Shown here piece after piece: positions 34,523 to 43,588 of a DNA stretch of 64,000 nucleotides. Position numbers and translations under genes: made by a program. Source of the stretch: Streptomyces sp. NBC_01255 (GTDB lineage Bacteria > Actinomycetota > Actinomycetes > Streptomycetales > Streptomycetaceae); NCBI RefSeq assembly GCF_036226445.1, contig NZ_CP108474.1, positions 930,001 to 994,000 on the forward strand, in the 5' to 3' direction. The notes below the pieces were generated by a model. That model was not told the origin of the DNA, searched no databases, and was given only the letters and a program-made list of their open reading frames with translations. The number at the start of each line of letters is the position of its first letter. Position 1 is the stretch's first letter.

Positions 34523-36700
34523 ATGGTCCACGCTCTCGAACACCTGGTCGTCCGGCACACCCACCATCTCCCCTCCCCCACCGGTCCGGCCGGGGACGGG
34601 GCCGCCGCCGCGCGCAGGCTCGACGCGGCCCTGATGACCGCAGGGTTCAAGCTGTCGGGCGACCTGGTCGAGCGCCTGTCGGGGCTGGCCGGGCCGACCG
34701 TCGTCGAGACCGCCGTCCGCACTCTCGCGACCGTCCGTGACATCGTCGGCGACCACGTCCGGCACAACGCCTACTTCGTCGACTTCCCGGACAACGTGCC
34801 GGACACGCTCGACTTCTGGAGGGCGTGCGTGGCCGAGGCGTTCGCCGACGGCGACGCCCGCACCCATGCGCTCGACCAGCTGAGCGCCGGCCTCCTCGAC
34901 CTGCTGACCCTCCCGTCGTACGGCCGCTACCAGCACACGTACGAGGAGATGCTCGCCGTCCACGACGAGCTGATCGCGGCGGCCGGCGACCGGCTGACGG
35001 TGCTGCACCTCGGCGCGGACGCGGACACCGAGGTCACCGCGCTCTATCTGGCCCTGGCCGGCAGCACGACCCCGCTCGGCGAGGAGCATCTGCGTGATCT
35101 GGCCGTGCTCGCCGAGCACTGCGCGGACGGCCCCCAGCCCGAGACGATCACGGTCCGGGAGAACCGCGCCGTCGTCAACCACGCCCGGCTGCGGGTGGGC
35201 GCCGCCCCGCTGCTCGACACCGTGACCGACGTCCTGCGGCTGGCCTGCGCCCTTGCGGAGGGTGATGTCACCCTGCGCGAGCCCACCCGGTTCCGCGCAC
35301 TGTCCCGCCCGCACCGCCGCACCCTGCTCGCGGGGCTCGACGCGGTCGTGGCCGCGTCCCCGGCGAAGCTCTCGGACGTGTCCGCGCACGGGGAGGCGTG
35401 GAAGCGCCTCGGGGAACGGCTGCACCCCCACGAGTACCCGCACTGGCCGCACGCCGCCGAGGTGTTCGCCGTCGCCCGGGGCGAGCGGACGGTGCCGTCG
35501 TTCGACAGCCGCGTGGAGGAGATGCTGGACCGGGGCGAGGTCGCGGGCGTGGCGGAGCTGCTGGCCACCGCGGCCCCGGGGCGCCTGTTCCGCGCCCTGG
35601 ACCGGCTGCTGCGCGGCGCGGCGGAGGGCAAGGAGCGGGAGGCGGTCCTCGCGGCGGTCGAGCGGGCCGCGCCGGAGGTGTCGGGCCGGGTCGTCCTGTC
35701 GGTGCGCGAGCACCTGGAGAACCGCGCGGGCGGGAGTGGCGGGGAGCGCCGGCTGTTCGTGAACCGGGAGGGCAAGGCCTGGGTCACCGACGACACGCGT
35801 CCGCCGCTGGAGGACTCCGACCGCGAGCGGCTCATCGCGGTCCTCGACGCCGAGACCCGGCGCCGACTCCCCTCGCCGGGGCGTCTGTTGATCGACCCCG
35901 ACGTCCTGAGTGTCGCCCTGCCGTTGAGCGGCCGGGCGGCCTCGGCGGGACTCGGCGTGCTGCCGCGCGGCTCGGTCTCGCCGGTCGAGGGGGAGCTGCT
36001 GCGGTTCTTCATGTACTGGAGGCAGGCACGGTACACGACCGACCTCGATCTGTCGGCGCTCGTCCTGGACGCGGACTACGCGACGGTGACCTGGCTGTCG
36101 TACACGGCCCTGACCGACGTCGAGGGCCGGCACTCGGGTGACATCACCAACGCGCCGGACGGGGCTTCGGAGTTCATCGATCTGCGACTCGGCGCGGTGC
36201 GCGGCACGTTCATCGTCCCGCAGGTGCACGTCTACTCGGGTGAGGACTTCGACCAGGTGGCGGAGGGCTTCTTCGGGTACATGCTGCGCGAGTCCGAGCA
36301 GCGCGGCCGGCCGTTCGAGCCGCGTACGGTGCGCATGAAGTCGGATCTGCGCGGCCCCGGCCGGGTGGCCCTGCCGCTCGCCTTCCGGCGGGACGACGAG
36401 GGCCACTGGCACGCGCACTGGCTCAACCTCTGCCTGCGGGGCACGCCGTCGGCGAACCAGGTCGAGGGGCACCGGGTGTCGATCGCGGTCCTCCTGCGCG
36501 GCCTGCTGGGGCGCACGTCCCTGACGGTCGGTCATCTCGTGGCGCTGATGGAGGAGTCGGGGGCGCGGACGACGCTGTGGGACGGCCGGACGGTGCCGGA
36601 CGCCCCGGTCACGTACATCGGTCTGGAGCGTCCGGAGGGTCTGGCTGCGGGCTCGCGTGTGTTCACCCCGGAAAATCTGCGCGACCTGCTGCCCGCCTGA
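34523..36700 (+). CDS. Large protein with C-terminal TerD-like domain (MXAN_6230/SCO0854-like)
   Basis: A protein of about 725 residues. It resembles the MXAN_6230/SCO0854 family annotated as RING-domain proteins, but I see no Cys/His-rich RING motif here. Residues 1-500 are alpha-helical without recognised motifs. The C-terminal 200 residues look like TerD/CABP: YTTDLDLSALVLD, HSGDITNAPDGASEFIDLRL (split: HSGDITNAPDG, ASEFIDLRL), and VPQVHVYSGEDFDQV. TerD domains bind Ca2+ and act in tellurite/stress responses. The start at ATG 34523 lacks a good ribosome site; GTG 34487 is an alternative. It ends at a strong terminator. Confidence 0.75.
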   Translation: MVHALEHLVVRHTHHLPSPTGPAGDGAAAARRLDAALMTAGFKLSGDLVERLSGLAGPTVVETAVRTLATVRDIVGDHVRHNAYFVDFPDNVPDTLDFWRACVAEAFADGDARTHALDQLSAGLLDLLTLPSYGRYQHTYEEMLAVHDELIAAAGDRLTVLHLGADADTEVTALYLALAGSTTPLGEEHLRDLAVLAEHCADGPQPETITVRENRAVVNHARLRVGAAPLLDTVTDVLRLACALAEGDVTLREPTRFRALSRPHRRTLLAGLDAVVAASPAKLSDVSAHGEAWKRLGERLHPHEYPHWPHAAEVFAVARGERTVPSFDSRVEEMLDRGEVAGVAELLATAAPGRLFRALDRLLRGAAEGKEREAVLAAVERAAPEVSGRVVLSVREHLENRAGGSGGERRLFVNREGKAWVTDDTRPPLEDSDRERLIAVLDAETRRRLPSPGRLLIDPDVLSVALPLSGRAASAGLGVLPRGSVSPVEGELLRFFMYWRQARYTTDLDLSALVLDADYATVTWLSYTALTDVEGRHSGDITNAPDGASEFIDLRLGAVRGTFIVPQVHVYSGEDFDQVAEGFFGYMLRESEQRGRPFEPRTVRMKSDLRGPGRVALPLAFRRDDEGHWHAHWLNLCLRGTPSANQVEGHRVSIAVLLRGLLGRTSLTVGHLVALMEESGARTTLWDGRTVPDAPVTYIGLERPEGLAAGSRVFTPENLRDLLPA

Positions 36701-36729
36701 GTGCTACGGTCGTTCCGGGGCGAGGCCAT

Positions 36730-36769
36730 GGAGAGGCTTCCTTCTCATCTTCCATGAAATAGCCTCTCC
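36730..36769 (+). terminator. Upstream stem-loop after the TerD-like gene
   Basis: A 9-bp perfect stem, GGAGAGGCT (36730-36738) with AGCCTCTCC (36761-36769), with a 22-base loop. It precedes the stronger hairpin at 36793-36823 and may assist termination. Confidence 0.5.
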
Positions 36770-36792
36770 GCTTTCCTCCCCCGTATCTCTTC

Positions 36793-36823
36793 CCGGCCTC
36801 CCCGCTTCGCGTGGGGAGGCCGG
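36793..36823. terminator. Bidirectional terminator between the TerD-like gene and rmdA
   Basis: An 11-bp perfect stem (CCGGCCTCCCC at 36793-36803, GGGGAGGCCGG at 36813-36823), 9-base loop, followed by TTT on the plus strand, between two convergent genes. Confidence 0.9.
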
Positions 36824-36840
36824 TTTCGTACGTCCGGGTC

Positions 36841-39006
36841 TCAGACCGCGTCCGCCAGGAGCAGCGAGTGGATGCGGTCCGGGGCGCCGGGGCGGGCGTA
36901 GTACCAGCCCTGGGCCGTGTCGCAGCCGAGCTCGCGGAGCTGGCGGGCCTGGGCGCCGGTCTCCACGCCCTCGACCGTGACGGCGAGCTCCAGGCTGTGG
37001 GCCAGGGAGACGATCCCCTCGACGATCTTGAGGTCGACCGGGTCCACCGGGTGCTGCTGCATGCCCCGGGTGAAGGAGCGGTCGAGCTTCAGGACGCTCA
37101 CCGGCAGACGGCGCAGGTTGGCGAGGTTCGAGTAGCCGGTGCCGAAGTCGTCGAGCGCGATGTCCACGCCCATCTCGGCGAGCTGCCGCAGCGGCTTGAG
37201 CAGGTCCTCGTCGGCGCCGATCAGGGCCGACTCGGTCACCTCAAGGCAGAGCGCGCCCGGTTCGAGCCCCGACCGCTCCAGGACGTCGACGGTCTCGGCG
37301 ACCAGCCGGGGGTGGTGCAGCTGGGTCGGGGACAGGTTGACGTTGATCCGCAGCGGGCCGCCGTCGGCGTGCCGGGCCTGCCAGAAGCGGGCCTGGCGCA
37401 CGGCCTCCTGGAGCACCCAGCGGCCGAGCGGCACGATGAGGCCGGTGTCCTCGGCGAGCGGGATGAACCGGTCGGGGCCGAGCACCCCGTGCTGCGGGTG
37501 GCACCAGCGGACCAGTGCCTCCGCGCCGTGCACGCTGCCGTCGCCGAGGTGGACGAGCGGCTGGTACTCGATGAAGAACTCGCCGCGCTCCAGGGCCGTG
37601 GGCAGTGCCGTCGTCAGGCCGTGCCGGGTGATGGCGCGGGCGTCGGCCTCGGGGTCGGCGAGCTCGAAGCGGTTGCCGCCCGCGGACTTGGCCCGGTACA
37701 TGGTGATGTCGGCGCTGCGCAGCACCTCGGCCGGGGTCCGCTCCCCCGCCGGTCCCTCGACCACGCCGAGGCTGCCGCGGACGGTCAGTTCGCGGCCGTC
37801 GATGCGCAGGGGGGTGGAGAGGGCGCCGAGGATGCGGTCGGCGAGTTCGGTGACGTCCTGTTGGCCGGCGCAGCCGGTGGTGAGGGCGACGAACTCGTCC
37901 CCGCCGAGCCGGGCCACCATCTCGCCCGAGCCGGTGACGCAGCTCTGCAGCCGGTCGGCGACCTCGACGAGCAGCCGGTCGCCGGTGGAGTGGCCGAGGC
38001 TGTCGTTGATGACCTTGAAGCCGTCGAGGTCGAGGTAGCAGAGGCCGAAGCGGGAGTTCTCGCCGGAGACGAGGGCCTTCTCCAGGCGTTCGAAGAACAG
38101 GGTCCGGTTCGGCAGCCCGGTGAGCGCGTCGTGGGTGGCCTCGTACCGCAGACGCAGGTGGAGCAGCCGCCGTTCGGTGGTGTCCTCCATCAGGGCGAGC
38201 TGGTACTGGGGCCGTCCCTCGGCGTCGCGGAGGAGCGAGACGGTGAGGTTGGTCCAGAGAACCGTTCCGTCGCCTCGGTAGTACGGCTTCTCCACCCGGT
38301 AGGACTCCCGCTCGCCGCGGACGAGCTCCTCGTACAGCTTCCAGACGTGCGGGCCGTCCTCCGGGTGGACCCACTCGCTGACGTTCCGGCTGCGCACCTG
38401 GCCCTCCATCCCGCCGAACATGCGGGTGAGGGTCTCGTTGACCTCCAGGACGTTGCCGTCGAGGTCGGCGATGCCGATGCCGATGGCGGCCCCGTCGAAG
38501 ACCGCGCGGAAGCGGCTCTCGGTGGCGTGGAGGGCGATCTCGGCGGCGCTGCGGGCGGCGAGCGCGGAGCGGGCGATCGCCTCCTGTTCGGCGCGGGTCC
38601 GCTCGCGCAGGGCCTGCGCGTAGCCGGCGGCCATGGCGTGCTGGAGCCGGGCGCAGCGGGCGCGGAGCTCCTCGGCCGGGAGATCCGACTCCGTGCCGCA
38701 GTACAGCACCAGGTACGAGTCGACCACGCCGAGGCTGCGGCCGAGCGCGTCGGGGTCGGTGCAGTGGGCGGCGACGAGGGCCGCGCCGGCGCGTTGGGCG
38801 GGGGCCGTGTCGAAGGGGCGGGCGTGCAGGGCGTCGCACAGGGTGCGGGCCGGCGGCAGCAGGTGCCCCTCGAACTCGGCGCGGGTCAGCGAGGTGGCCG
38901 TCACCGGGAAGATCGCGCGGCTCCAGATGGTGACGAACCGCCTGAGTCTGTCCTCCGGACCGTCCGCCTCGGCGACGGAACCGGTGGGCTGCGACGGGAC
39001 CTTCAC
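36841..39006 (-). CDS. rmdA: PAS-GGDEF-EAL cyclic-di-GMP enzyme (RmdA-like)
   Basis: A 721-residue cytosolic protein: helical N-terminus, PAS/PAC (about 160-285, FRAVFDGAAIGIGIADLDG), GGDEF (about 290-450) and EAL (about 460-715). The GGDEF motif is intact (ARLGGDEFVAL) but the inhibitory RxxD site five residues upstream is missing (GSGE instead). The EAL domain keeps EALVRW, NVNLSP, EVTESAL, DDFGTGYSNL and EGVET, so phosphodiesterase activity is expected. Domain order and neighbours match S. coelicolor RmdA, a regulator of morphological differentiation. GTG start overlaps the stop of the DUF574 methyltransferase (GTGA). Confidence 0.88.
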   Translation of the reverse strand: MKVPSQPTGSVAEADGPEDRLRRFVTIWSRAIFPVTATSLTRAEFEGHLLPPARTLCDALHARPFDTAPAQRAGAALVAAHCTDPDALGRSLGVVDSYLVLYCGTESDLPAEELRARCARLQHAMAAGYAQALRERTRAEQEAIARSALAARSAAEIALHATESRFRAVFDGAAIGIGIADLDGNVLEVNETLTRMFGGMEGQVRSRNVSEWVHPEDGPHVWKLYEELVRGERESYRVEKPYYRGDGTVLWTNLTVSLLRDAEGRPQYQLALMEDTTERRLLHLRLRYEATHDALTGLPNRTLFFERLEKALVSGENSRFGLCYLDLDGFKVINDSLGHSTGDRLLVEVADRLQSCVTGSGEMVARLGGDEFVALTTGCAGQQDVTELADRILGALSTPLRIDGRELTVRGSLGVVEGPAGERTPAEVLRSADITMYRAKSAGGNRFELADPEADARAITRHGLTTALPTALERGEFFIEYQPLVHLGDGSVHGAEALVRWCHPQHGVLGPDRFIPLAEDTGLIVPLGRWVLQEAVRQARFWQARHADGGPLRINVNLSPTQLHHPRLVAETVDVLERSGLEPGALCLEVTESALIGADEDLLKPLRQLAEMGVDIALDDFGTGYSNLANLRRLPVSVLKLDRSFTRGMQQHPVDPVDLKIVEGIVSLAHSLELAVTVEGVETGAQARQLRELGCDTAQGWYYARPGAPDRIHSLLLADAV

Positions 39007-39815
39007 GCCTTGCGCCCCACCCCTGCGAATCCGGAGAAGGCGTAAGGATCCTCCTCCTCGACCGGACTGTCCGGTCGCCAGGCGGGCATCGGGACCAGCC
39101 CGGGCTCGACCAGCTCGGTGCCCGCGAAGAAGCGGGTGATCTCCTCGCCCGACCGCATCACCAGGGGGCTGCGGATGTTGCGGTAGACGCCGACGGTGCC
39201 GCCCGCCTGCTCCTCGGTGAGCGGGATGCCCTCGTACGAGGCGTGGGTGACGACGAGGAGGCTGCCGGGCGCGAGCGCGTCGATCAGCTCGGCGACGGCC
39301 TCGTAGGGCCGGTCCTCGTCCTCCAGGAAGTGGAGGACGGCGACGAGGAGCAGGGCCACCGGCCGGTCCAGGTCGAGGAGCCGGGACACCTCGGGGCTGC
39401 GCAGGATGTCGGCCGGCTTGCGGAGGTCGGCGGCGACGACCGCGGCGGCCTCGTCCCCCTCCAGGACGGCGCGGCTGTGGGCGACGGCGACCGGATCGTG
39501 GTCGACGTAGACGACCCGCGCGGCGGGGTTCGCGGCCCGGGCGACCTCGTGCACGTTGCCGAAGGTGGGTATGCCGGAGCCGATGTCGAGGAACTGGGTG
39601 ACGTCGTTGTCAACGGCGTGGCGGACGGCGCGCCGCATGAAGGCACGGTTCGCCTGCATGATCTTGGGGAGGCCAGGCATGAACTCCATGGCCTTGCGCG
39701 CCGCTTCCCGGTCCACTTCGAAATTGTGCGAGCCGCCCAGATAGAAGTCGTACATACGGGACACGCTCGGCACCGAAATGTCGATACCCGGCGGAGCCCA
39801 GGCGGGACGCTCCAT
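39003..39815 (-). CDS. DUF574 SAM-dependent methyltransferase
   Basis: A 270-residue protein of the DUF574/Methyltransf_19 family common in Streptomyces. It has PSVSRMYDFYLGGSHNFEVDR (split: PSVSRMYDFYLGG, SHNFEVDREAA), the SAM-binding FLDIGSGIPTFGNVHEVA (about 77-94), VYVDHDPVAVAHS and HASYEG. The ATG at 39815 has GGAG six bases upstream. It overlaps rmdA by four bases, so both are made from one mRNA and translation is coupled. Substrate unknown; a link to c-di-GMP signalling is suggested only by the arrangement. Confidence 0.92.
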   Translation of the reverse strand: MERPAWAPPGIDISVPSVSRMYDFYLGGSHNFEVDREAARKAMEFMPGLPKIMQANRAFMRRAVRHAVDNDVTQFLDIGSGIPTFGNVHEVARAANPAARVVYVDHDPVAVAHSRAVLEGDEAAAVVAADLRKPADILRSPEVSRLLDLDRPVALLLVAVLHFLEDEDRPYEAVAELIDALAPGSLLVVTHASYEGIPLTEEQAGGTVGVYRNIRSPLVMRSGEEITRFFAGTELVEPGLVPMPAWRPDSPVEEEDPYAFSGFAGVGRKA

Positions 39816-40403
39816 CAATGTCTCCAACAAGTCGCCATGGGGGATGCGGCCATGTGTTCGCGGCCGGTGTTCGAGGTGAGGCTACTGATCGCCCGCCGGG
39901 AGAGCGAGTAGAAACGGAAATTAGCGGTCCGTTCTTGGTCACACGTCATTGGCACATGCTCGTGGAGCGCAGAGTTCACGCCTTCAGGTCGTGCAAATTC
40001 ACGTGCATATGAGTGTGCGTCGACTTCCCGGCCGACCTCAGCCGCACCTTACGGGGGCGCGGGCCCTTGGCGCACCTCGGTCGTCGCCTTCGAGGACGAG
40101 CCGGCGACGCCGCAGGATGCCGTGCCGTCCGACGCCCATGACAGGGCGACAACCGGACAGTTCTCGTACCGGAGCCCCTACGGACTCCCCCGGAGTCCCG
40201 TTGATGTCCTGACGGGACCCTGACTAAGTCAGGTCGGAGGCCCGCCGAAGCGGAGAGGAGCGCCCGCGGCGAATCACACGGCTCGGCGGCACCCGGGCAT
40301 TCCGCCGAATCCGCCTCCGGAGCGGCGAAACGTCAAACCACGCGTCGTGAGAACCCCACCATCCGGCGAATCCCCGCCGATTCCACCCCGGTTCGCCGCG
40401 TCT
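39816..40403. other. Non-coding interval between the DUF574 and proline-rich protein genes
   Basis: About 590 bp without a convincing gene; open frames here have poor codon bias. The left part is AT-richer than its surroundings (near 39900-40015) and should hold the DUF574 promoter. A 15-bp palindrome lies at 40219-40233. I saw no tRNA-like or clear small-RNA structure. Confidence 0.6.
40219..40233. promoter_or_regulatory. 15-bp perfect palindrome in the intergenic region
   Basis: CCTGACT-A-AGTCAGG, a 7-1-7 inverted repeat in the 590-bp gap, about 170 bp before the proline-rich gene. It may be an operator; no regulator is adjacent. Confidence 0.35.
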
Positions 40404-41039
40404 GTGATCAAGCTCGACGGCGTGTCTCTGTACGGATCACCCCTCGCGCGGTCGCTGGCGGCCCTCGGACTCGTGTGGCTGCTCGCCGCACCCGTCCCCG
40501 CCGCCGACTCCTGCGCCTACGCCACGACCGGCCCCGACGGTTCGCACACCTCGGTGGCGGTCATCGGGCCGGGCGCGTGCTCACCCACCCCCGCTCCGCC
40601 GCCGCCTCCGCCGCCGACGAAGCCCACGACGCCCGCGCCCCGGCCCACGACGCCGAAGCCGCAGCCTCAGCCTCAGCCCCCGACCGTCCCGGCGCCACCC
40701 CCGCCTCCCGTACGGACGACGACGCCGCCGCCTCCGCCGGTGACCACCCCCGCACCGCGCCCGGAGCCCGCCTCCCCCGCCTCCCCCGCACCGGCCACCC
40801 CGGTCCCACCGGAGCGCACTCCGGCGCCCGCGCCGCCGGCGTCACCTCCCGCCGCGGCGCCCGCGCCCGCGCCCACCGCGGGGACCCGGCCCCCGGCCCG
40901 CGGGCCCGTCGCCCTCCCGCACTACCGCCGCACCGCGCGGCCCCAGCCGAAGGGCGGCACGTCCGTCGTCACGATGACGCTGGTGATCATCGCCCCCGCC
41001 GTGCTCGCGACCGCGATCCTGCGCCCCCGCTCCCGCTGA
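40404..41039 (+). CDS. Proline-rich secreted/anchored protein
   Basis: About 211 residues. A hydrophobic signal (SLAALGLVWLLAAPVPAADSC, split: SLAALGLVWLLAAP, VPAADSC) is followed by a short Cys-containing head, about 120 residues of Pro/Ala/Thr-rich sequence with PPPPPP, PQPQPQPP and PAPAP runs, and a C-terminal membrane helix (VVTMTLVIIAPAVLATAIL) ending in RPRSR. The Pro-rich stretch would span the cell wall. The start is unsure: GTG at 40347, 40404 or 40422, none with a strong ribosome site. No LPXTG is present. Confidence 0.7.
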   Translation: MIKLDGVSLYGSPLARSLAALGLVWLLAAPVPAADSCAYATTGPDGSHTSVAVIGPGACSPTPAPPPPPPPTKPTTPAPRPTTPKPQPQPQPPTVPAPPPPPVRTTTPPPPPVTTPAPRPEPASPASPAPATPVPPERTPAPAPPASPPAAAPAPAPTAGTRPPARGPVALPHYRRTARPQPKGGTSVVTMTLVIIAPAVLATAILRPRSR

Positions 41040-41054
41040 TCTCCGAGGATTCCC

Positions 41055-41819
41055 ATGTCCGAATGGCTCGTGCTCACCCTCGCGATGGCCGCCGCGTGCG
41101 CCGTCGTCCTGACCATCGTCGTCATCAACCACCGTCGTATCCCGGAGGACGACGACCCCAGTGAGACCCCCGACGTCATCGAGTACATGACGATGATGAT
41201 CGGCGTGATCTACGCGATCGTCCTGGGTCTCGCCATCGCCGGCGTCTGGGAGGCCCGGGGCGCCGCCCAGGAGACCGTGCGGCAGGAGGCCCAGGCGATG
41301 CACGAGATCTCGGCCCGTGTCGAGGTCTACCCCCTGGACGTCCGCACCGGAATCCGCGCCGATGTCGACGCGTACGTCGCGTACGTGGTCGACGAGGAGT
41401 GGACGCACATGTCCGAGGAGGGCGAGCTCAGCGAGGAGGGCACCGCGCTCCTGGAGCAGGTCCGCCGGAGCGTCACCGACTACCAGCCCGCCAACGACTT
41501 CGAGGGGCAGGCCTACCAGCCGCTCGTCGACCAGGTCGCCGCGGCCGACGACGCCCGGGGCGCACGCGGACAGAGCGCGGGGGCGACGATGCCGGGGGTG
41601 GTCTGGTTCGGCCTGATCATCGGCGCCCTGGTCACTGTCGGCCTCATCTTCACGCTCCAGATTCGCAGGACGGGACGGGAGGTGCTGCTCGCCGGGCTCT
41701 TCAGCGTGCTGATCGCGTTCCTGTTGTTCCTCATCTGGGACTTCGACGCGCCGTTCGGTCGGGGCATCTCCGCCACCGCCACGCCGTTCACCGATCTGTT
41801 CCCGCAGGTCACAGGGTGA
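41055..41819 (+). CDS. DUF4239 membrane protein
   Basis: A 254-residue integral membrane protein with four helices: about 4-24, 51-70 (MMIGVIYAIVLGLAIAGVW), 180-200 (VVWFGLIIGALVTVGLIFTL) and 210-235 (EVLLAGLFSVLIAFLLFLIW). The soluble loop between helices 2 and 3 has the DUF4239 pattern with QEAQAMHEISARV. Family function is unknown. It starts 15 bp after the proline-rich protein gene, suggesting cotranscription. Confidence 0.88.
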   Translation: MSEWLVLTLAMAAACAVVLTIVVINHRRIPEDDDPSETPDVIEYMTMMIGVIYAIVLGLAIAGVWEARGAAQETVRQEAQAMHEISARVEVYPLDVRTGIRADVDAYVAYVVDEEWTHMSEEGELSEEGTALLEQVRRSVTDYQPANDFEGQAYQPLVDQVAAADDARGARGQSAGATMPGVVWFGLIIGALVTVGLIFTLQIRRTGREVLLAGLFSVLIAFLLFLIWDFDAPFGRGISATATPFTDLFPQVTG

Positions 41820-41985
41820 GCGCAGGCGTCCGAATGGGCCGCACGAGGGACAAGAGTGCCCCATTCGCACGCCTGGGATCGCGGCTGTGGTAGTGCGCTC
41901 CTAGCGTTTCGGGCATCGAGGTGCACGCAGGCCCTTCGCGGAAATCCCGTTTCGCGGCTGCCCCTCGGAACCCGGAGGATTCACC

Positions 41986-42549
41986 ATGCGCGCGATACAT
42001 GCCGCGTCCGCTGCCCTGCTGGGGGCGGCTGCCATCGCCCTGGCCGCCCCCGCCACCGTCGCCCTCGCGGCGGAGGGTGCCCCCGCCACCAATCCGCGGG
42101 CACCAGGAGCCAAGGCACCGGGCGATTTCGTCGTGTCGCCGTCGGTCGTCGCCCCGGGCGGCCGGGTGACGCTGAGCGCCCCCGGCTGCGCCAGTACGGC
42201 GACGGCCTCGGCCGGCATCTTCGACACCGTTGCCATCGCACCCAACTCGGCGGCGACCGCCGTCGTGGACGCGGACGCCCGGCGCGGAGCTGTGTACACG
42301 GTGTCCTTCAACTGCACCGGTGGTGTGCAGGACACCGTGGATCTGACGATCAGCGGTATTCCCACGGCCACCCCGACCATCAGCTCCACGCTGCTCATTC
42401 CCCCGCGCGGGGTGCAGGGCGGTCTCGGCGGCTCGGTGGACGAGGTGGACGGGGGGATGCTCGCGGCCGGGACGGCTCTGGTGCTGGCCGCCGCGACCGG
42501 TGTCGTGTACGTGGTCCGTCGCCGCTCCGGCGACTCCCGGCGCCACTGA
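41986..42549 (+). CDS. Surface protein A with RGxQGGxGGS motif and C-terminal anchor
   Basis: A 187-residue exported protein. Signal peptide (AASAALLGAAAIALAAPATVALA), then a beta-rich Ig-like domain with VSPSVVAPGGRVTLSAPGC and a second cysteine in YTVSFNCTGG, likely a disulfide. The tail is PPRGVQGGLGGS, an acidic spacer VDEVDGG, one hydrophobic helix (about 155-175) and RRRSGDSRRH, the layout of a sortase signal but without LPXTG. It has GGAGG seven bases before the ATG. It is a paralogue of the gene at 42653-43171 and 1 kb from a class F sortase. Confidence 0.8.
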   Translation: MRAIHAASAALLGAAAIALAAPATVALAAEGAPATNPRAPGAKAPGDFVVSPSVVAPGGRVTLSAPGCASTATASAGIFDTVAIAPNSAATAVVDADARRGAVYTVSFNCTGGVQDTVDLTISGIPTATPTISSTLLIPPRGVQGGLGGSVDEVDGGMLAAGTALVLAAATGVVYVVRRRSGDSRRH

Positions 42550-42579
42550 ACGGGGAGCGGGGGCCGGGCGCCTGCGGAC

Positions 42580-42623
42580 GCCCGTCGCCCCCGGGTCCTG
42601 GCAGGGACTCGGGGGCGACGGGC
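42580..42623. terminator. Bidirectional hairpin between the two surface-protein genes
   Basis: A 14-bp perfect stem (GCCCGTCGCCCCCG at 42580-42593, CGGGGGCGACGGGC at 42610-42623) with a 16-base loop, between the convergent paralogues. Confidence 0.85.
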
Positions 42624-42652
42624 ACAGCAGGCCGACCGGGAGGTTCGACCGG

Positions 42653-43171
42653 TCAGACCCCCGCGCCGGTCATACGGCGACGGCGGATGATGAAGAGTCC
42701 ACCACCGAGCGCGGCGGCGGCGACCAGGCTGCCGCCGACGGCCATCTCCGTGGAGCTGGGTGCCAGCGAGCCGCCGATGCCGCCCTGGGCGCCACGGCCC
42801 GGGAGGACCCGGAACGGCTCCGTCACCACGTTGGAGCCGCCGTTGCACCTGACAGCCAGGTTGTAGTTGCCGGGAGTGGCGTGGTTGTAGACGCGGGCGA
42901 CGGCGGTGGAGACGCCATTGCCGCCCGAGAGGGTGGCGTCCGGGAAGGCATTGGACGTGACCGTGCCGCCACGGTTGCAGCCCCTGGCGGTGATCGTGAG
43001 CGTCGACCCGGGGTGGACTTCGAAGGGGCTGACGGTGACGTTGCTCGGGCTGTTGTTCGAGCCACCGCTGACGACGTTGCCCGGACCGTAGGTGGCGGCG
43101 GCGAGGGGGGCCGCAAGGCCGACCGCCGCGATCGCGGTGGCGGTCACCGCCAGAGTGCGTGCAGCACGCAT
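42653..43171 (-). CDS. Surface protein B with RGxQGGxGGS motif and C-terminal anchor
   Basis: A 172-residue paralogue of surface protein A. It has a signal peptide (LAVTATAIAAVGLAAPLAAA), a beta-domain with VSPFEVHPGSTLTITARGC and YNLAVRCNGG (paired cysteines), then LPGRGAQGGIGGS, a short spacer, a hydrophobic helix and IIRRRRMTGAGV. GGAGG lies seven bases before the ATG. The gene is convergent with A and divergent from the class F sortase. The conserved 11-residue RG-AV-QGG-LI-GGS block before the membrane helix is shared only in that part and the core, pointing to a functional signal. Confidence 0.8.
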   Translation of the reverse strand: MRAARTLAVTATAIAAVGLAAPLAAATYGPGNVVSGGSNNSPSNVTVSPFEVHPGSTLTITARGCNRGGTVTSNAFPDATLSGGNGVSTAVARVYNHATPGNYNLAVRCNGGSNVVTEPFRVLPGRGAQGGIGGSLAPSSTEMAVGGSLVAAAALGGGLFIIRRRRMTGAGV

Positions 43172-43588
43172 GGTTGAACCTCCAGTGGAAGGACGCCCCA
43201 AAGCGGTGCTCCGGGAAATTCGACGAGTACGCCTTCCATGACGAACCATCACAAGTCGGGGCGAGCCGTGCACGTCGGCACTGGTCCACCCCAGTGAGAC
43301 GACACGCCCGGAAATCGACCCGCGCACGGCACAGAACCGCAGGTCAGAGCTGCCCGAGGTGCTTATCTGACGAATACTCGGATGGGCCAGCCCCGTGTCA
43401 CCCGGCTGTCCCCACGGGGAGGTCGCCGGGCCCTCGGCGCGCGTCCGGCGCTCCGCGCTCGCCGGTTCAAGGGCCGTTCTCCCCCGCCCTGCACCCGTCC
43501 GGCGGCGGCCCCCACCCGTTCGCCTCGTCCGGGGCGACGGCCCCTCCCGCCGCGCTTACCGTTCTGACGACGCCACGAAGGGAGAACC

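Noticed and set aside
39949..40212. Possible 87-residue gene in the 590-bp gap
   Set aside because: No ribosome site, poor codon bias and no recognisable domain.
41986..42549. LAAATG in surface protein A as a class E (LAXTG) sorting motif
   Set aside because: It lies inside the hydrophobic helix and is not present in the paralogue, so it is a chance string.
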